The translations under genes and the position numbers were made by a program. Positions 6,633 to 14,269 of a DNA stretch of 14,837 nt are shown here, one piece after another; positions within the stretch are counted from its first letter, which is position 1; each line of letters begins with the position of its first letter. A model generated the notes under the pieces. That model ran no database searches, was not told the DNA's origin, and saw nothing but the letters and a program-made list of their open reading frames with translations. Source of the stretch: an uncultured Candidatus Melainabacteria bacterium (GTDB taxonomy: Bacteria; Cyanobacteriota; Vampirovibrionia; Gastranaerophilales; Gastranaerophilaceae). The DNA lies in NCBI GenBank assembly GCA_934757155.1, contig CAKVLI010000021.1, forward strand, positions 1 through 14,837. Reading direction: 5' to 3'.

Positions 6633-6677
6633 CTTGTGCCACAAGCATCAGGTTTAACGTTTTAACCGTTCGCTTGT
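6633..6677. repeat. two mutually exclusive hairpins
   Basis: ACAAG(C) at 6641-6646 can pair either with CTTGT just upstream (6633-6637, loop GCC) or with GCTTGT downstream (6672-6677). The latter encloses an inner GGTT...AACC stem (6651-6654/6664-6667). Competing pairings of one segment can mark a regulatory or small RNA, but there is no neighbouring gene on the plus strand to regulate. Confidence 0.35.
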
Positions 6678-6834
6678 TTATCTATATTTTGTCTTTCTAT
6701 CGTTACTTTTTCCTTACACTTATATAAAGTTTTTCTTTTTAGAAAAATTGCCTTTTTTGAATCAAATTGTTACAGTCCTTAAAACTGTATGCATTAAGGG
6801 ATGAATAAATATATACTAATTAAATATCTGATTA

Positions 6835-7920
6835 TCAATACATTACAACTTCATCTGTTTTCAAAGGAATTTCCAGTTTTTTGTTAGCCACATCGCTATT
6901 AATTTCAAGATTTTCGCAAAGGATAGTTTTCAGGAAATCAGGTACATGTTTTGGTTTTACAGGTTCACCATTTGATGTTATTGTCACAGCATCAAGATTT
7001 TTGTGTTTATTAAAGAAGTCATATAAACAGGATTTTCCATTGCTTAAAATATCTCCGTTAGTAACTGTAGTCGCGTCACCAACTCTTGATATCTCAATTG
7101 GCGTTCCAATATTCATAGCATTAAGACCTTTTTGCTCTCCCTTTCCATAAGAAAACCCTACAGGAACGACCGTTACATTTTTTTTGATAGCAAGAATTTT
7201 ATTAATCAAACTTGCAACACCACCTTGGAAACGACCGTATAAATCTAAATCCTTCCGAATAGCCAATCTTCCTTCAGGAAAAATAAATATATTACATTTA
7301 TTGCTGATAAAATCTTTAATTATAGGTAAAAACGCTCTCGTATTTGTCCCCTTATCTCCTCCATTGACAGTTGCGTCTATACCTATAGCTCCAAAATTTT
7401 CAAAAGCTTTTCTTTTTGTAGGATTCATTGTTGATAATATATCTTCGTTAAGAATTATCTTTGGCAGTGGGAATGTTTCTTTGCCACCACTCTTATATGC
7501 CTCTGCTAAAAGTGTGTTCAAAACAGCAAGCATTTGAGGATCTTCTTGTTGATTAGAATGATTCATTATAAATATGGTAGCTTCGCCCTTATGCGCAATT
7601 TTTTCCAAAACTTTATCTTCAATATTGACATCAATTATCTTGTTTGAACTATACAACCTCCCGATTTCACAAAGTTGTTCTAAATAAAGCTTTGTTTGTG
7701 CAGGTATAATATTCGCAATGCTTTTTGTAATATTCTTATTTTCTTTTGATTGAAATAAGTCAGAGAACTTATTTATCAAAACTCGTAAAGAATATTCAGC
7801 ACTATGACTAACATTACTGCTTGCCATCTTTGAAGACGGCAAGCTCGTAAAATTAATATGATTTTTCTTCACATTATAATTTGGTTGATAATAAGTTTTT
7901 GAAATATTGCATACTTGCAT
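6835..7920 (-). CDS. PlsC-like acyltransferase (LPLAT superfamily) with atypical motif I
   Basis: Likely transfers an acyl chain to a lipid or other acceptor at the membrane face. It is 361 residues from the ATG at 7920; a TTG three codons upstream is less likely. No strong ribosome-binding site is seen. LPLAT-type blocks occur in order: NHSNQQED at residues 120-127 (motif I), GAIGID at 177-182 (motif II region), FPEGR at 214-218 (motif III) and VPVGFSYG at 252-259 (motif IV). Motif I is unusual: canonical HX4D is here H121-x4-E126, or H121-x5-D127. The N-terminal 30 residues (MQVCNISKTYYQPNY...INFTSLPSSK) precede the domain and loosely recall the leaders of neighbouring proteins. No clear transmembrane helix is seen. 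It lies 33 bases downstream of the 7954-8397 gene and is probably co-transcribed with it. Substrate unknown. Confidence 0.75.
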   Translation of the reverse strand: MQVCNISKTYYQPNYNVKKNHINFTSLPSSKMASSNVSHSAEYSLRVLINKFSDLFQSKENKNITKSIANIIPAQTKLYLEQLCEIGRLYSSNKIIDVNIEDKVLEKIAHKGEATIFIMNHSNQQEDPQMLAVLNTLLAEAYKSGGKETFPLPKIILNEDILSTMNPTKRKAFENFGAIGIDATVNGGDKGTNTRAFLPIIKDFISNKCNIFIFPEGRLAIRKDLDLYGRFQGGVASLINKILAIKKNVTVVPVGFSYGKGEQKGLNAMNIGTPIEISRVGDATTVTNGDILSNGKSCLYDFFNKHKNLDAVTITSNGEPVKPKHVPDFLKTILCENLEINSDVANKKLEIPLKTDEVVMY

Positions 7921-7953
7921 AATAATCAATACACCATTTATTAGATTAGTTGC

Positions 7954-8397
7954 CTAAGAAGGGATTTTTTTGTCTGTTTCAGCCTTAGCATCCACACCGT
8001 CATTCTTTTGATTATTTGATAGAGGGGATAATGCAGAACAAGTTCCATTGTATAACAAAGCTGAACCAGCTGGTACTACAGTACTCGGAACTGCAAATGA
8101 CTGCATAGGAACACCGTTTTCACCAAGCGTAGACCACATAGCTTCTTTATGAGATTCTAACACTTCTTTAGGAACTGCATTTTGAATGTCATTAATCATG
8201 GCACTCTGTGTATCAACTGATATTGCAGCGCCAGATATAGCTGCATCAGCCAAACTGGCTGCACCGAGAGCCGCAACGGAAACACCCGCAGCAGAATTTA
8301 GTGTACCTTTCATTACAGCATCCAAGTTGGATTTACTCATCTTAATTCTTGCTTGAAAATTTTGGTTGTAAAAATTTGGAATTGAATTTAAGTACAT
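7954..8397 (-). CDS. hypothetical small protein with YNQNFQARIK N-terminal motif and Ala/Gly-rich segment
   Basis: Not recognised, 147 residues. The ATG at 8397 is chosen over the GTG at 8406 because AAAGGTG (minus strand, about 8404-8410) sits 6 bases before it and the shared N-terminal motif then starts the protein. Residues 1-19 read MYLNSIPNFYNQNFQARIK. A hydrophobic Ala/Gly/Ser-rich stretch follows at about 30-60 (GTLNSAAGVSVAALGAASLADAAISGAAIS), then a polar region ending in a charged tail (DAKAETDKKIPS). It is not a classical Sec signal peptide: the hydrophobic part starts too far in and no clear cleavage site is seen. It is the divergent counterpart of the 8570 gene, with which it shares the N-terminal motif, and is likely the first gene of a two-gene unit with the acyltransferase. 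Confidence 0.75.
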   Translation of the reverse strand: MYLNSIPNFYNQNFQARIKMSKSNLDAVMKGTLNSAAGVSVAALGAASLADAAISGAAISVDTQSAMINDIQNAVPKEVLESHKEAMWSTLGENGVPMQSFAVPSTVVPAGSALLYNGTCSALSPLSNNQKNDGVDAKAETDKKIPS

Positions 8398-8531
8398 GTC
8401 ACACACCTTTCATAATAAGTTTTACATTTCAGTTAAGTTTACTAAACAAAATTAATTTACCGGATATTTTAAAATATTTACAAAACTTTACATAAAAAAA
8501 ACAAACCACTAGCAATAAATATTCTTCTGTG

Positions 8532-8552
8532 CTTTTATACTAAGTATAAAGG
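8532..8552. promoter_or_regulatory. palindrome overlapping a -10-like box upstream of the 8570 gene
   Basis: TTTATAC (8534-8540) and GTATAAA (8544-8550) form a perfect inverted repeat around TAA, extendable by a T.G and a C-G pair to 8532-8552. It contains TATACT (8536-8541), 5 of 6 matches to a -10 box. No good -35 lies 17 bases upstream. It could be a promoter covered by an operator, or a leader hairpin. Confidence 0.35.
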
Positions 8553-8569
8553 CAAGAAAAGAGGAAAAA

Positions 8570-8923
8570 ATGCAAATTTCATCAATCAACAGTTATAATC
8601 AAGCTTTTCAGGCAAGAATAAAAATACAAAAACCAAAGAATCTTAAATCCCTAATTGCGGGAGGTTCAATGGTTGCAGCAGGTGTCACATCTACGGTATT
8701 AGGAATAGACAATAATGCTGAACTGCTTAATTCAAACGGTTTAGGATTAGCTGATTCAATACTTGATTCATGCAAAAACGAACACATAGAATTTGATGGT
8801 AATGTAAAAGATTTTGTCGCTAATAACGATTCCGCCCTTTCTGCATACGCGTCAATGGATGGTTCTTTGGTTTCATCACCATTTTTGCTCGGCTCCGGAG
8901 CAAAAAAATTGTTCAACAAATAA
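8570..8923 (+). CDS. hypothetical small protein with YNQAFQARIK N-terminal motif
   Basis: Not recognised, 117 residues. GAGG (8561-8564) lies 5 bases before the ATG. It begins MQISSINSYNQAFQARIKIQKPKNLKSL, of which YNQ-x-FQARIK is identical to the divergent 7954-8397 product. Both then have Lys-rich residues and a Gly/Ala segment (here GGSMVAAGVTSTVLG, residues 31-45), so the two are probably distant paralogues. The rest is acidic and Ser/Asn-rich with a basic end (GAKKLFNK). No Sec signal peptide is evident. The long antisense frame over it (8608-8919) is judged a shadow, as it has no matching motif or ribosome-binding site. The gene ends 5 bases from the stop of the convergent gene at 8929. 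Confidence 0.75.
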   Translation: MQISSINSYNQAFQARIKIQKPKNLKSLIAGGSMVAAGVTSTVLGIDNNAELLNSNGLGLADSILDSCKNEHIEFDGNVKDFVANNDSALSAYASMDGSLVSSPFLLGSGAKKLFNK

Positions 8924-8928
8924 TATCC

Positions 8929-10365
8929 CTATTTTGAAATATACGCTACGCTGTCAATAAATCTTTTTACTACTTTGTAGTAGTCGTCTTTAACATCAGT
9001 AACAAAACAGCCGTCTTGTAAGGGAACTCTTGATGTGTGCCAAGAATGAAGGATAACATCCTCTATTGTTAAATTAGAAGCGACCTTTCTTCCGTCTCCC
9101 CTATAAGATTCGCTTGCAACGATTTTAGCATCAATAGAAGATTTAACTTTAGGTAAACCATCATAACCCAAAGCTTTGGATGCTTCATTTCTATAAGAAT
9201 GTTCTTCTCTCAAATCAATCTCTGTTTTTTCTATCTGAGTGCTTAAAACAATCATTGTCGCCAATGCACATTTTTCTGCGTCATATAAGTCTTTTGCATC
9301 GTTTATTCCATATTTATTAAATAAGTCCACAATATTCTTGTTGATATTATGAAATTTGTCATCAGCGTTTTTGGCACTATTGATAATGTTATCATACTTA
9401 ATTTGTGTCAAACCGACAGACAAAGCATCATTTTCTTTTTTTGCATTACCAATTGGCGATTTTTGAGAAGTATTTGCTCTGTAATTTCGCCATTTTTTAA
9501 TAGATAATGCAATTCCTTGACCTAAGTACTTTAAACCAGTATTATCATCAATACAGCCTTTGCCAAAACCGGTTTCCCGCTCTGCAATACCTAAAGCTAA
9601 TTTGGCATACATATCATAGGTTTTATTATCCAAATTCAAATTTCTCATCAAACTTGCCTTTGACTCCTCCAACGTTTTTGCAAATTTTTGAGCATTTTTT
9701 ATAACCGATATTTGTTTCTCGTTGAAAAGGGTGTGCATTTCATCGTCCGCTGCAGAATACCTCCCCACTTTTTGGAGTAAAGCGACCATTTCATCGGAAT
9801 ATTTTTCCGGAAGTTTTATTTCAATTGGTTTCGGTGACATATCATTTTCATCAAGTTGAGGAATAATACTTTTCATATTGTTTGGAAATTTTACTGTATC
9901 TTTAATTAATCCGCGATTTTCATCATAGAATTCTCTTATAACTCTTCCATCTGTGTAATAATAAATCCTATCAACGACTCTGGAACCATCTTTTCTTTCA
10001 ATTATCTTTTCAATACCAAATTCTTTCTGAGCATCCGTTAGGTTACATTCTTCTTCGATAATTTTTTCGATAGATGTATCATCGACTGCCGGAAGTATAA
10101 AGCTTGACGTCCACTCCTTATTAATATCATCAAATGACATTTTTTTCGTCAAATGCACATTGTGCATATATGTAGAAATTGACTTTTCTGCACATTCTAA
10201 AGTTATAAAAGATTTAATTTCTTTTCCACCTTTATCTTTTACAAAATTATTCCAAACAGAAGCACTTATTTTATTATCTTTGTTTCCATCTTCAGCATCC
10301 AGTTTTTGCGCGAGGTTAGAGGAATATGTGAATAAATTCGATTTATTTACATTAATATCCAACAT
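8929..10365 (-). CDS. EF-hand-like plus lytic-transglycosylase-like protein, 478 residues
   Basis: The function is inferred from short motifs. The ATG at 10365 has AGGAG (minus strand, 10376-10380) 10 bases upstream. Residues 26-37 (DGNKDNKIS...) fit the first two-thirds of an EF-hand/dockerin calcium loop (D1, N3, D5, I8) but lack the final acidic residue. The middle holds an acidic helical region and a repeat-like segment (KDGSRVVDRIYYYTDGRVIREFYDENRG, 125-152). From about 250, AKLALGIAERETGFG (255-268) and SVGLTQIKY (316-324) resemble the catalytic Glu motif (E-S/T-G) and the GLMQI motif of SLT/lysozyme-fold transglycosylases, with E264 as candidate catalytic residue. No signal peptide or membrane helix is seen, odd for a wall enzyme. 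It is convergent with the 8570 gene and divergent from gyrA. Confidence 0.7.
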   Translation of the reverse strand: MLDINVNKSNLFTYSSNLAQKLDAEDGNKDNKISASVWNNFVKDKGGKEIKSFITLECAEKSISTYMHNVHLTKKMSFDDINKEWTSSFILPAVDDTSIEKIIEEECNLTDAQKEFGIEKIIERKDGSRVVDRIYYYTDGRVIREFYDENRGLIKDTVKFPNNMKSIIPQLDENDMSPKPIEIKLPEKYSDEMVALLQKVGRYSAADDEMHTLFNEKQISVIKNAQKFAKTLEESKASLMRNLNLDNKTYDMYAKLALGIAERETGFGKGCIDDNTGLKYLGQGIALSIKKWRNYRANTSQKSPIGNAKKENDALSVGLTQIKYDNIINSAKNADDKFHNINKNIVDLFNKYGINDAKDLYDAEKCALATMIVLSTQIEKTEIDLREEHSYRNEASKALGYDGLPKVKSSIDAKIVASESYRGDGRKVASNLTIEDVILHSWHTSRVPLQDGCFVTDVKDDYYKVVKRFIDSVAYISK

Positions 10366-10515
10366 TATAATATATCTCCTCTAATGAATTCCTCGTATAT
10401 ATATAAAGTTCCATTTCGACAATAAATTGACAAATTTTATTTTTCTACTTTACATTAATTTACATTTATTACACAAAATAAAAAGGCAAAGTAGTCTACA
10501 TAACAATACATTCTC

Positions 10516-10546
10516 TTTACACAAACCTTTTTTGTGGTACCATGAT
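10516..10546 (+). promoter_or_regulatory. candidate gyrA promoter with inverted repeat in the spacer
   Basis: TTTACA (10516-10521) can act as -35 with TACCAT (10538-10543, 16-base spacer) or CATGAT (10541-10546, 19-base spacer) as -10. CACAAA (10520-10525) and TTTGTG (10531-10536) form an inverted repeat inside the spacer, a possible operator. The start codon lies about 30 bases downstream. Moderate to weak support. Confidence 0.4.
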
Positions 10547-10574
10547 AGTGTAAAGGGGATAGAGGAGAAAGATT

Positions 10575-13139
10575 TTGGCTCAACAAAATATGTTTTCAGA
10601 CGGTAAAATCGTACCGGTTAATATAAGAGAAGAAATGAAACGTTCATACATTGATTACGCAATGAGCGTTATCGTAGGTCGTGCGCTTCCGGATGTAAGA
10701 GACGGGTTAAAACCAGTTCACAGAAGAATTTTGTACGCAATGAACGAACTCGGAATGACTCCGGACAAACCGTTTAAGAAATGTGCCAGAATCGTTGGTG
10801 AAGTTCTTGGTAAATACCACCCGCACGGTGATACAGCTGTTTACGAAGCTCTTGTCCGTATGGCACAAGACTTCTCTACAAGATACCTGACAGTAGATGG
10901 GCATGGTAACTTCGGTTCAGTCGATGGTGACGGCGCTGCCGCAATGCGTTATACAGAGGCTCGTATGCACAAGATTACAACCTCTATGCTTGCAGATATT
11001 GATTGTGAAACTGTTGATTTTGTTCCAAACTTCGACGGTTCATTGGAAGAGCCTTCTGTACTTCCTGTAAGATTACCTATGCTGTTGTTAAACGGTGTTT
11101 CTGGAATCGCAGTAGGTATGGCAACAAACATTCCGCCGCACAACCTTTGTGAAGTTGTTGACGGTACAATTGCCTTAATCGACAACCCACAAATCACTGT
11201 TGAAGGTTTAATGGAATACATCAAAGGTCCTGACTTCCCGACAGCAGCGACAATTATCGGTTTGAGCGACATCAGACAAGCTTATGAAACAGGTAGAGGT
11301 TCTATAAAAATGTCAGCCGTTGCAACAATCGAAGAAATTCCGGGCGGGGCAGGCAGACAAACAAGGACAGCAATTATTGTTACAGAAATTCCGTATCAGG
11401 TCAACAAAGCTCAACTTATCGAAAAAATTGCAGAACTTGTTAAAGACCAAAGAATTAACGGCATTTCAGACTTAAGAGATGAATCTGACAGAGAAGGTAT
11501 GCGTATCGTTATTGAATTAAAACGTGACGCAAAACCGGAAGTCGTTAAAAACAATTTGTTCAAATATACTCAACTTGCAACCACATTCGGTGTGAACATG
11601 GTTACATTGTGCGGCAAACAACCTCGTTTGCTTAACCTTTACGAAGTGTTGAACGAGTTTGTTGAACACAGAGTTGATATTGTTACAAGAAGAACTATTT
11701 ACTTCTTGAAAAAAGCAAAAATCCGTGCGCACATTTTGGCAGGTTTGTTGATTGCGTTAGGTTCATTGGATGAAGTTATTGAACTTATCAAAAAGTCAAA
11801 AACAACGGATGATGCAAGAGTCGGTTTGATGAGCAGATTCGGACTTGATGTTGACCAAGCAAACGCAATCCTTGAAATGCAATTGAGAAGATTGACAGGT
11901 TTAGAACAAGACAAAATCAAGAGCGAATATGATGAACTTATCAAGAAAATTGCTGAATACGAAGAAATTCTCGCAGACAGACAAAAAGTTCTTGATATCA
12001 TCAAGGCTGAACTTCTTGAAGACAAAGAAAAATACGGAGATGACAGAAAGACTCAAATTCTTCCTGAACAAGGCGAAGTTACAATTGAGGATTTGACTCC
12101 AAACACACCTATGGCAGTATTTATTACTCACCAAGGTTACTTGAAGAGAATTTCTCTGGACACATTTGAGCGTCAAAACAGAGCTACAAGAGGAAAAGCC
12201 GGCATCAAGACTAAGGAAGACGATGATATTCAACACTTCTTTACTGCAATGATGCACGATAAAGTTCTGTTCTTCTCTTCTAAGGGTATTGTATACAGCC
12301 TTAACGTGTATGACTTCCCTGAAGGCGGACGTCAGTCTAAAGGTTTACCGATTGTGAACGTACTTCCTATTGAACAAGGCGAAATGATTACAGCCGTTGT
12401 TCCAGTAAGTTCATTCTCACACGATTTGAACCTGATAATGCTTACTCAAAAAGGTTACATAAAGAGAATTGAACTTGATAACTTTGCAAGTATCAGAAGA
12501 AGCGGTATTATCGCAATTTCACTCGAAGAAGGCGATAAACTTAACTGGGTTAAACTTGCGAACCCGAACGATGAAATAATCATCGGTACCTCTTGTGGTA
12601 TGGCAATCAGATTCCCGATTGAAGATTTAAGACCGTTGGGCAGAAGCGCAAGGGGTGTAAACTCTATGAAGCTCAGAACTGCTGATACAATTATCGGTTG
12701 CGACATTGTTCCTAGAAACTATGACGCAGACTTGTTAGTTGTAACTTCTGACGGTTTCGGAAAACGTACAAAATTGTCTGAATTCCGTTCTCAAAACAGA
12801 GGCGGTATCGGACTTATCGCAACTAAGTTCAAGACTAACATGTCAAGATTAGTTGCACTGACAATTGTAGAAGAAAAAGATGAAATTATGCTTGTAACAG
12901 CAAACGGAATTGTTACCCGTATCAAAGCCGGTGACATTTCTTGCCAAGGCAGACCTGCTACAGGCGTAAGAGCTCAAAATCTTGTAGATAACGATACTGT
13001 AGTTTCCGTCAACAAGATTGTTAATACCGACAAAGAGGACGAGAATTATGATCCGGCTGCCGGCTCATGTGCAATGGTTGACGCGGAAGAAACAGCTTCT
13101 CAAACAACGATTGAAGGTATTAACTATGAAGAATCTTAA
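10575..13139 (+). CDS. gyrA: DNA gyrase subunit A
   Basis: The subunit of type IIA topoisomerase gyrase that breaks and rejoins DNA to introduce negative supercoils, with GyrB. It is 854 residues from TTG at 10575, supported by AGGAG (10563-10567) with a 7-base spacer; the next ATG (10590) is too far from it. Early motifs are SYIDYAMSVIVGRALPDVRDGLKPVHRRILYAM (24-56), the quinolone-determining segment HPHGDTAVYE (82-91), and AAAMRYTEARM with the catalytic Tyr126. T87 and E91 occupy E. coli S83 and D87 positions; both are natural in some wild-type gyrases. The C-terminal beta-pinwheel is present, with QNRATRGKAGIK in place of a plain QRRGGKG GyrA box, a form I associate with cyanobacterial gyrases. 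Full length, intact, and overlapping ilvC. Confidence 0.97.
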   Translation: MAQQNMFSDGKIVPVNIREEMKRSYIDYAMSVIVGRALPDVRDGLKPVHRRILYAMNELGMTPDKPFKKCARIVGEVLGKYHPHGDTAVYEALVRMAQDFSTRYLTVDGHGNFGSVDGDGAAAMRYTEARMHKITTSMLADIDCETVDFVPNFDGSLEEPSVLPVRLPMLLLNGVSGIAVGMATNIPPHNLCEVVDGTIALIDNPQITVEGLMEYIKGPDFPTAATIIGLSDIRQAYETGRGSIKMSAVATIEEIPGGAGRQTRTAIIVTEIPYQVNKAQLIEKIAELVKDQRINGISDLRDESDREGMRIVIELKRDAKPEVVKNNLFKYTQLATTFGVNMVTLCGKQPRLLNLYEVLNEFVEHRVDIVTRRTIYFLKKAKIRAHILAGLLIALGSLDEVIELIKKSKTTDDARVGLMSRFGLDVDQANAILEMQLRRLTGLEQDKIKSEYDELIKKIAEYEEILADRQKVLDIIKAELLEDKEKYGDDRKTQILPEQGEVTIEDLTPNTPMAVFITHQGYLKRISLDTFERQNRATRGKAGIKTKEDDDIQHFFTAMMHDKVLFFSSKGIVYSLNVYDFPEGGRQSKGLPIVNVLPIEQGEMITAVVPVSSFSHDLNLIMLTQKGYIKRIELDNFASIRRSGIIAISLEEGDKLNWVKLANPNDEIIIGTSCGMAIRFPIEDLRPLGRSARGVNSMKLRTADTIIGCDIVPRNYDADLLVVTSDGFGKRTKLSEFRSQNRGGIGLIATKFKTNMSRLVALTIVEEKDEIMLVTANGIVTRIKAGDISCQGRPATGVRAQNLVDNDTVVSVNKIVNTDKEDENYDPAAGSCAMVDAEETASQTTIEGINYEES

Positions 13140-14151
13140 AATTTATTTTGACGAAGACATTAACAAAGAACTTATAAAATCAAAGAAAATTGCAATAATC
13201 GGCTTTGGTTCACAAGGTTACGGGCAAGGTTTGAACCTTAGGGATTCAGGATGCAATGTAATTTTCGGACTTAGACAAGGCGGAAAATCAGATATCAAAG
13301 CCAGAGATTACGGTTTAACTACAATGAGTATAGCTGATGCCGTAAAAGAAGCTGATATTGTACAAATCCTTATTCCTGATGAAGTTCAAGCTAAGGTTTA
13401 TAAAGAAGAAATTGAACCGAATTTGAAAAAAGGTCAATATTTGATGTTTTCGCACGGGTTTAATATCCACTACGGATTCATAACACCTCCTGACGGAGTC
13501 GGAGTAATCATGGTAGCACCAAAAGCTCCTGGGCATACAGTAAGAAGCCAGTACACAGAAGGAAAAGGAGTTCCGTCACTTGTCGCAATAGAAAAAGATA
13601 TCGACGGAAATGCAAAAGAATTAGCACTTTCTTATGCTGCAGCAATAGGTTCAGGACGTGCAGGAATCATTGAAACATCTTTCCGCGAAGAAACCGAAAC
13701 CGATTTATTCGGTGAACAAGCTGTTCTTTGCGGCGGCTGCGATTATCTTATCAAAACAGCGTTTGAAACTCTTGTGGAAGCAGGGTATTCTCCATATATG
13801 GCATATTTTGAAGTTTGTCACGAATTGAAATTAATTGTTGATCTGATTTATGAAGGCGGAATTGAAGATATGCACTATTCTGTTTCTAACAATGCAGAAT
13901 ACGGTGATTACACTCGAGGAAGAGAAGTTATTAACGACCAGACAAAAGAAAGAATGAAGAAAATTCTTTCTCAAATTCAAGACGGCAGCTACGCAAAAGA
14001 GTTTATGAATGAATTCACAAGCGGAGCTGAAAACTTCAAGAAGTTGAGAAAAGCTTCTGAAGGTCACTTGATTGAAAAAGTCGGTTCAGAAATCCGTTCT
14101 TCATTCAGATGGGGCAATAAAAATAAATTAATAAACAGAGAACACAACTAG
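13126..14151 (+). CDS. ilvC: ketol-acid reductoisomerase, class I
   Basis: Second enzyme of valine, leucine and isoleucine synthesis: Mg2+-dependent isomerisation and NAD(P)H reduction of acetolactate or acetohydroxybutyrate. It is 341 residues from ATG 13126, with AAGGT (13114-13118) 7 bases upstream. A longer frame reaching back to 13018 is only gyrA read in another phase. The Rossmann motif is IIGFGSQGYGQGLNLRDSG (24-42; the usual GHA is replaced by GYG). The cofactor loop GLRQGGKS keeps Arg50 and Ser55, which favours NADPH. Catalytic elements are FSHGFNI (H110), APKAPGHTVR (K133), metal-binding DLFGEQ (D193, E197) and E229/E233 in YFEVCHELK, and SNNAEYG (S254). The start lies inside gyrA, overlapping by 14 bases, so translation may be coupled to gyrase. 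No other ilv or leu gene lies nearby. Confidence 0.96.
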   Translation: MKNLKIYFDEDINKELIKSKKIAIIGFGSQGYGQGLNLRDSGCNVIFGLRQGGKSDIKARDYGLTTMSIADAVKEADIVQILIPDEVQAKVYKEEIEPNLKKGQYLMFSHGFNIHYGFITPPDGVGVIMVAPKAPGHTVRSQYTEGKGVPSLVAIEKDIDGNAKELALSYAAAIGSGRAGIIETSFREETETDLFGEQAVLCGGCDYLIKTAFETLVEAGYSPYMAYFEVCHELKLIVDLIYEGGIEDMHYSVSNNAEYGDYTRGREVINDQTKERMKKILSQIQDGSYAKEFMNEFTSGAENFKKLRKASEGHLIEKVGSEIRSSFRWGNKNKLINREHN

Positions 14152-14211
14152 AGAAATAAGCCTAATTGGTATTGATTTACCCCCAGTCGGGTTATGGTTT
14201 TTGCCTGCAAC

Positions 14212-14258
14212 TTTTTTAACATGATTGTGTATTAAATATACAGTTCGATGTTAAAAAA
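14212..14258 (+). promoter_or_regulatory. AU-rich leader hairpin abutting the Shine-Dalgarno of the Cys-rich protein gene
   Basis: TTTTTTAACAT (14212-14222) pairs perfectly with ATGTTAAAAAA (14248-14258); inside the loop TGTAT (14228-14232) pairs with ATACA (14238-14242). The right arm runs into the ribosome-binding site AAAGGAG (14257-14263). If transcribed, this low-stability stem could modulate access to the SD. The promoter position is not clear, so whether the whole hairpin is in the mRNA is unknown. Confidence 0.4.
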
Positions 14259-14269
14259 AGGAGTTAGTA

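Larger units (their letters stand above)
6248..6834. other. 587-base gene-free region
   Basis: No convincing coding region on either strand. The longest minus-strand frame (6216-6434) lacks a ribosome-binding site and runs antisense into the FAD gene. The stretch holds a small CTGCG/CGCAG hairpin (6331-6348), the REP-doublet-like element at 6386-6463, a hairpin at 6567-6589, competing hairpins at 6633-6677, and AT-rich sequence with TTTTTCT/AGAAAAA (about 6730-6747) towards the 3' end of the acyltransferase gene. It may encode one or more small RNAs, but no known RNA family (tmRNA, RNase P, 6S, SRP) is recognised. Confidence 0.5.

Noticed and set aside
6881..7537. Plus-strand frames (6881-7150 and 7184-7537) inside the acyltransferase
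   Set aside because: Antisense shadows of a gene with recognisable LPLAT motifs.
8882..8906. TTTTTGCTC/GAGCAAAAA inverted repeat as terminator for the convergent genes
   Set aside because: It lies inside the coding end of the 8570 gene and each reading is followed by A residues, not a T-run.
8608..8919. 103-residue minus-strand open frame antisense to the 8570 gene
   Set aside because: No ribosome-binding site; the plus strand has a good SD and a motif shared with its divergent neighbour.
13018..13125. Extended N-terminus of ilvC back to 13018
   Set aside because: This stretch is gyrA coding sequence in another frame; ilvC homology and a good SD begin at 13126.
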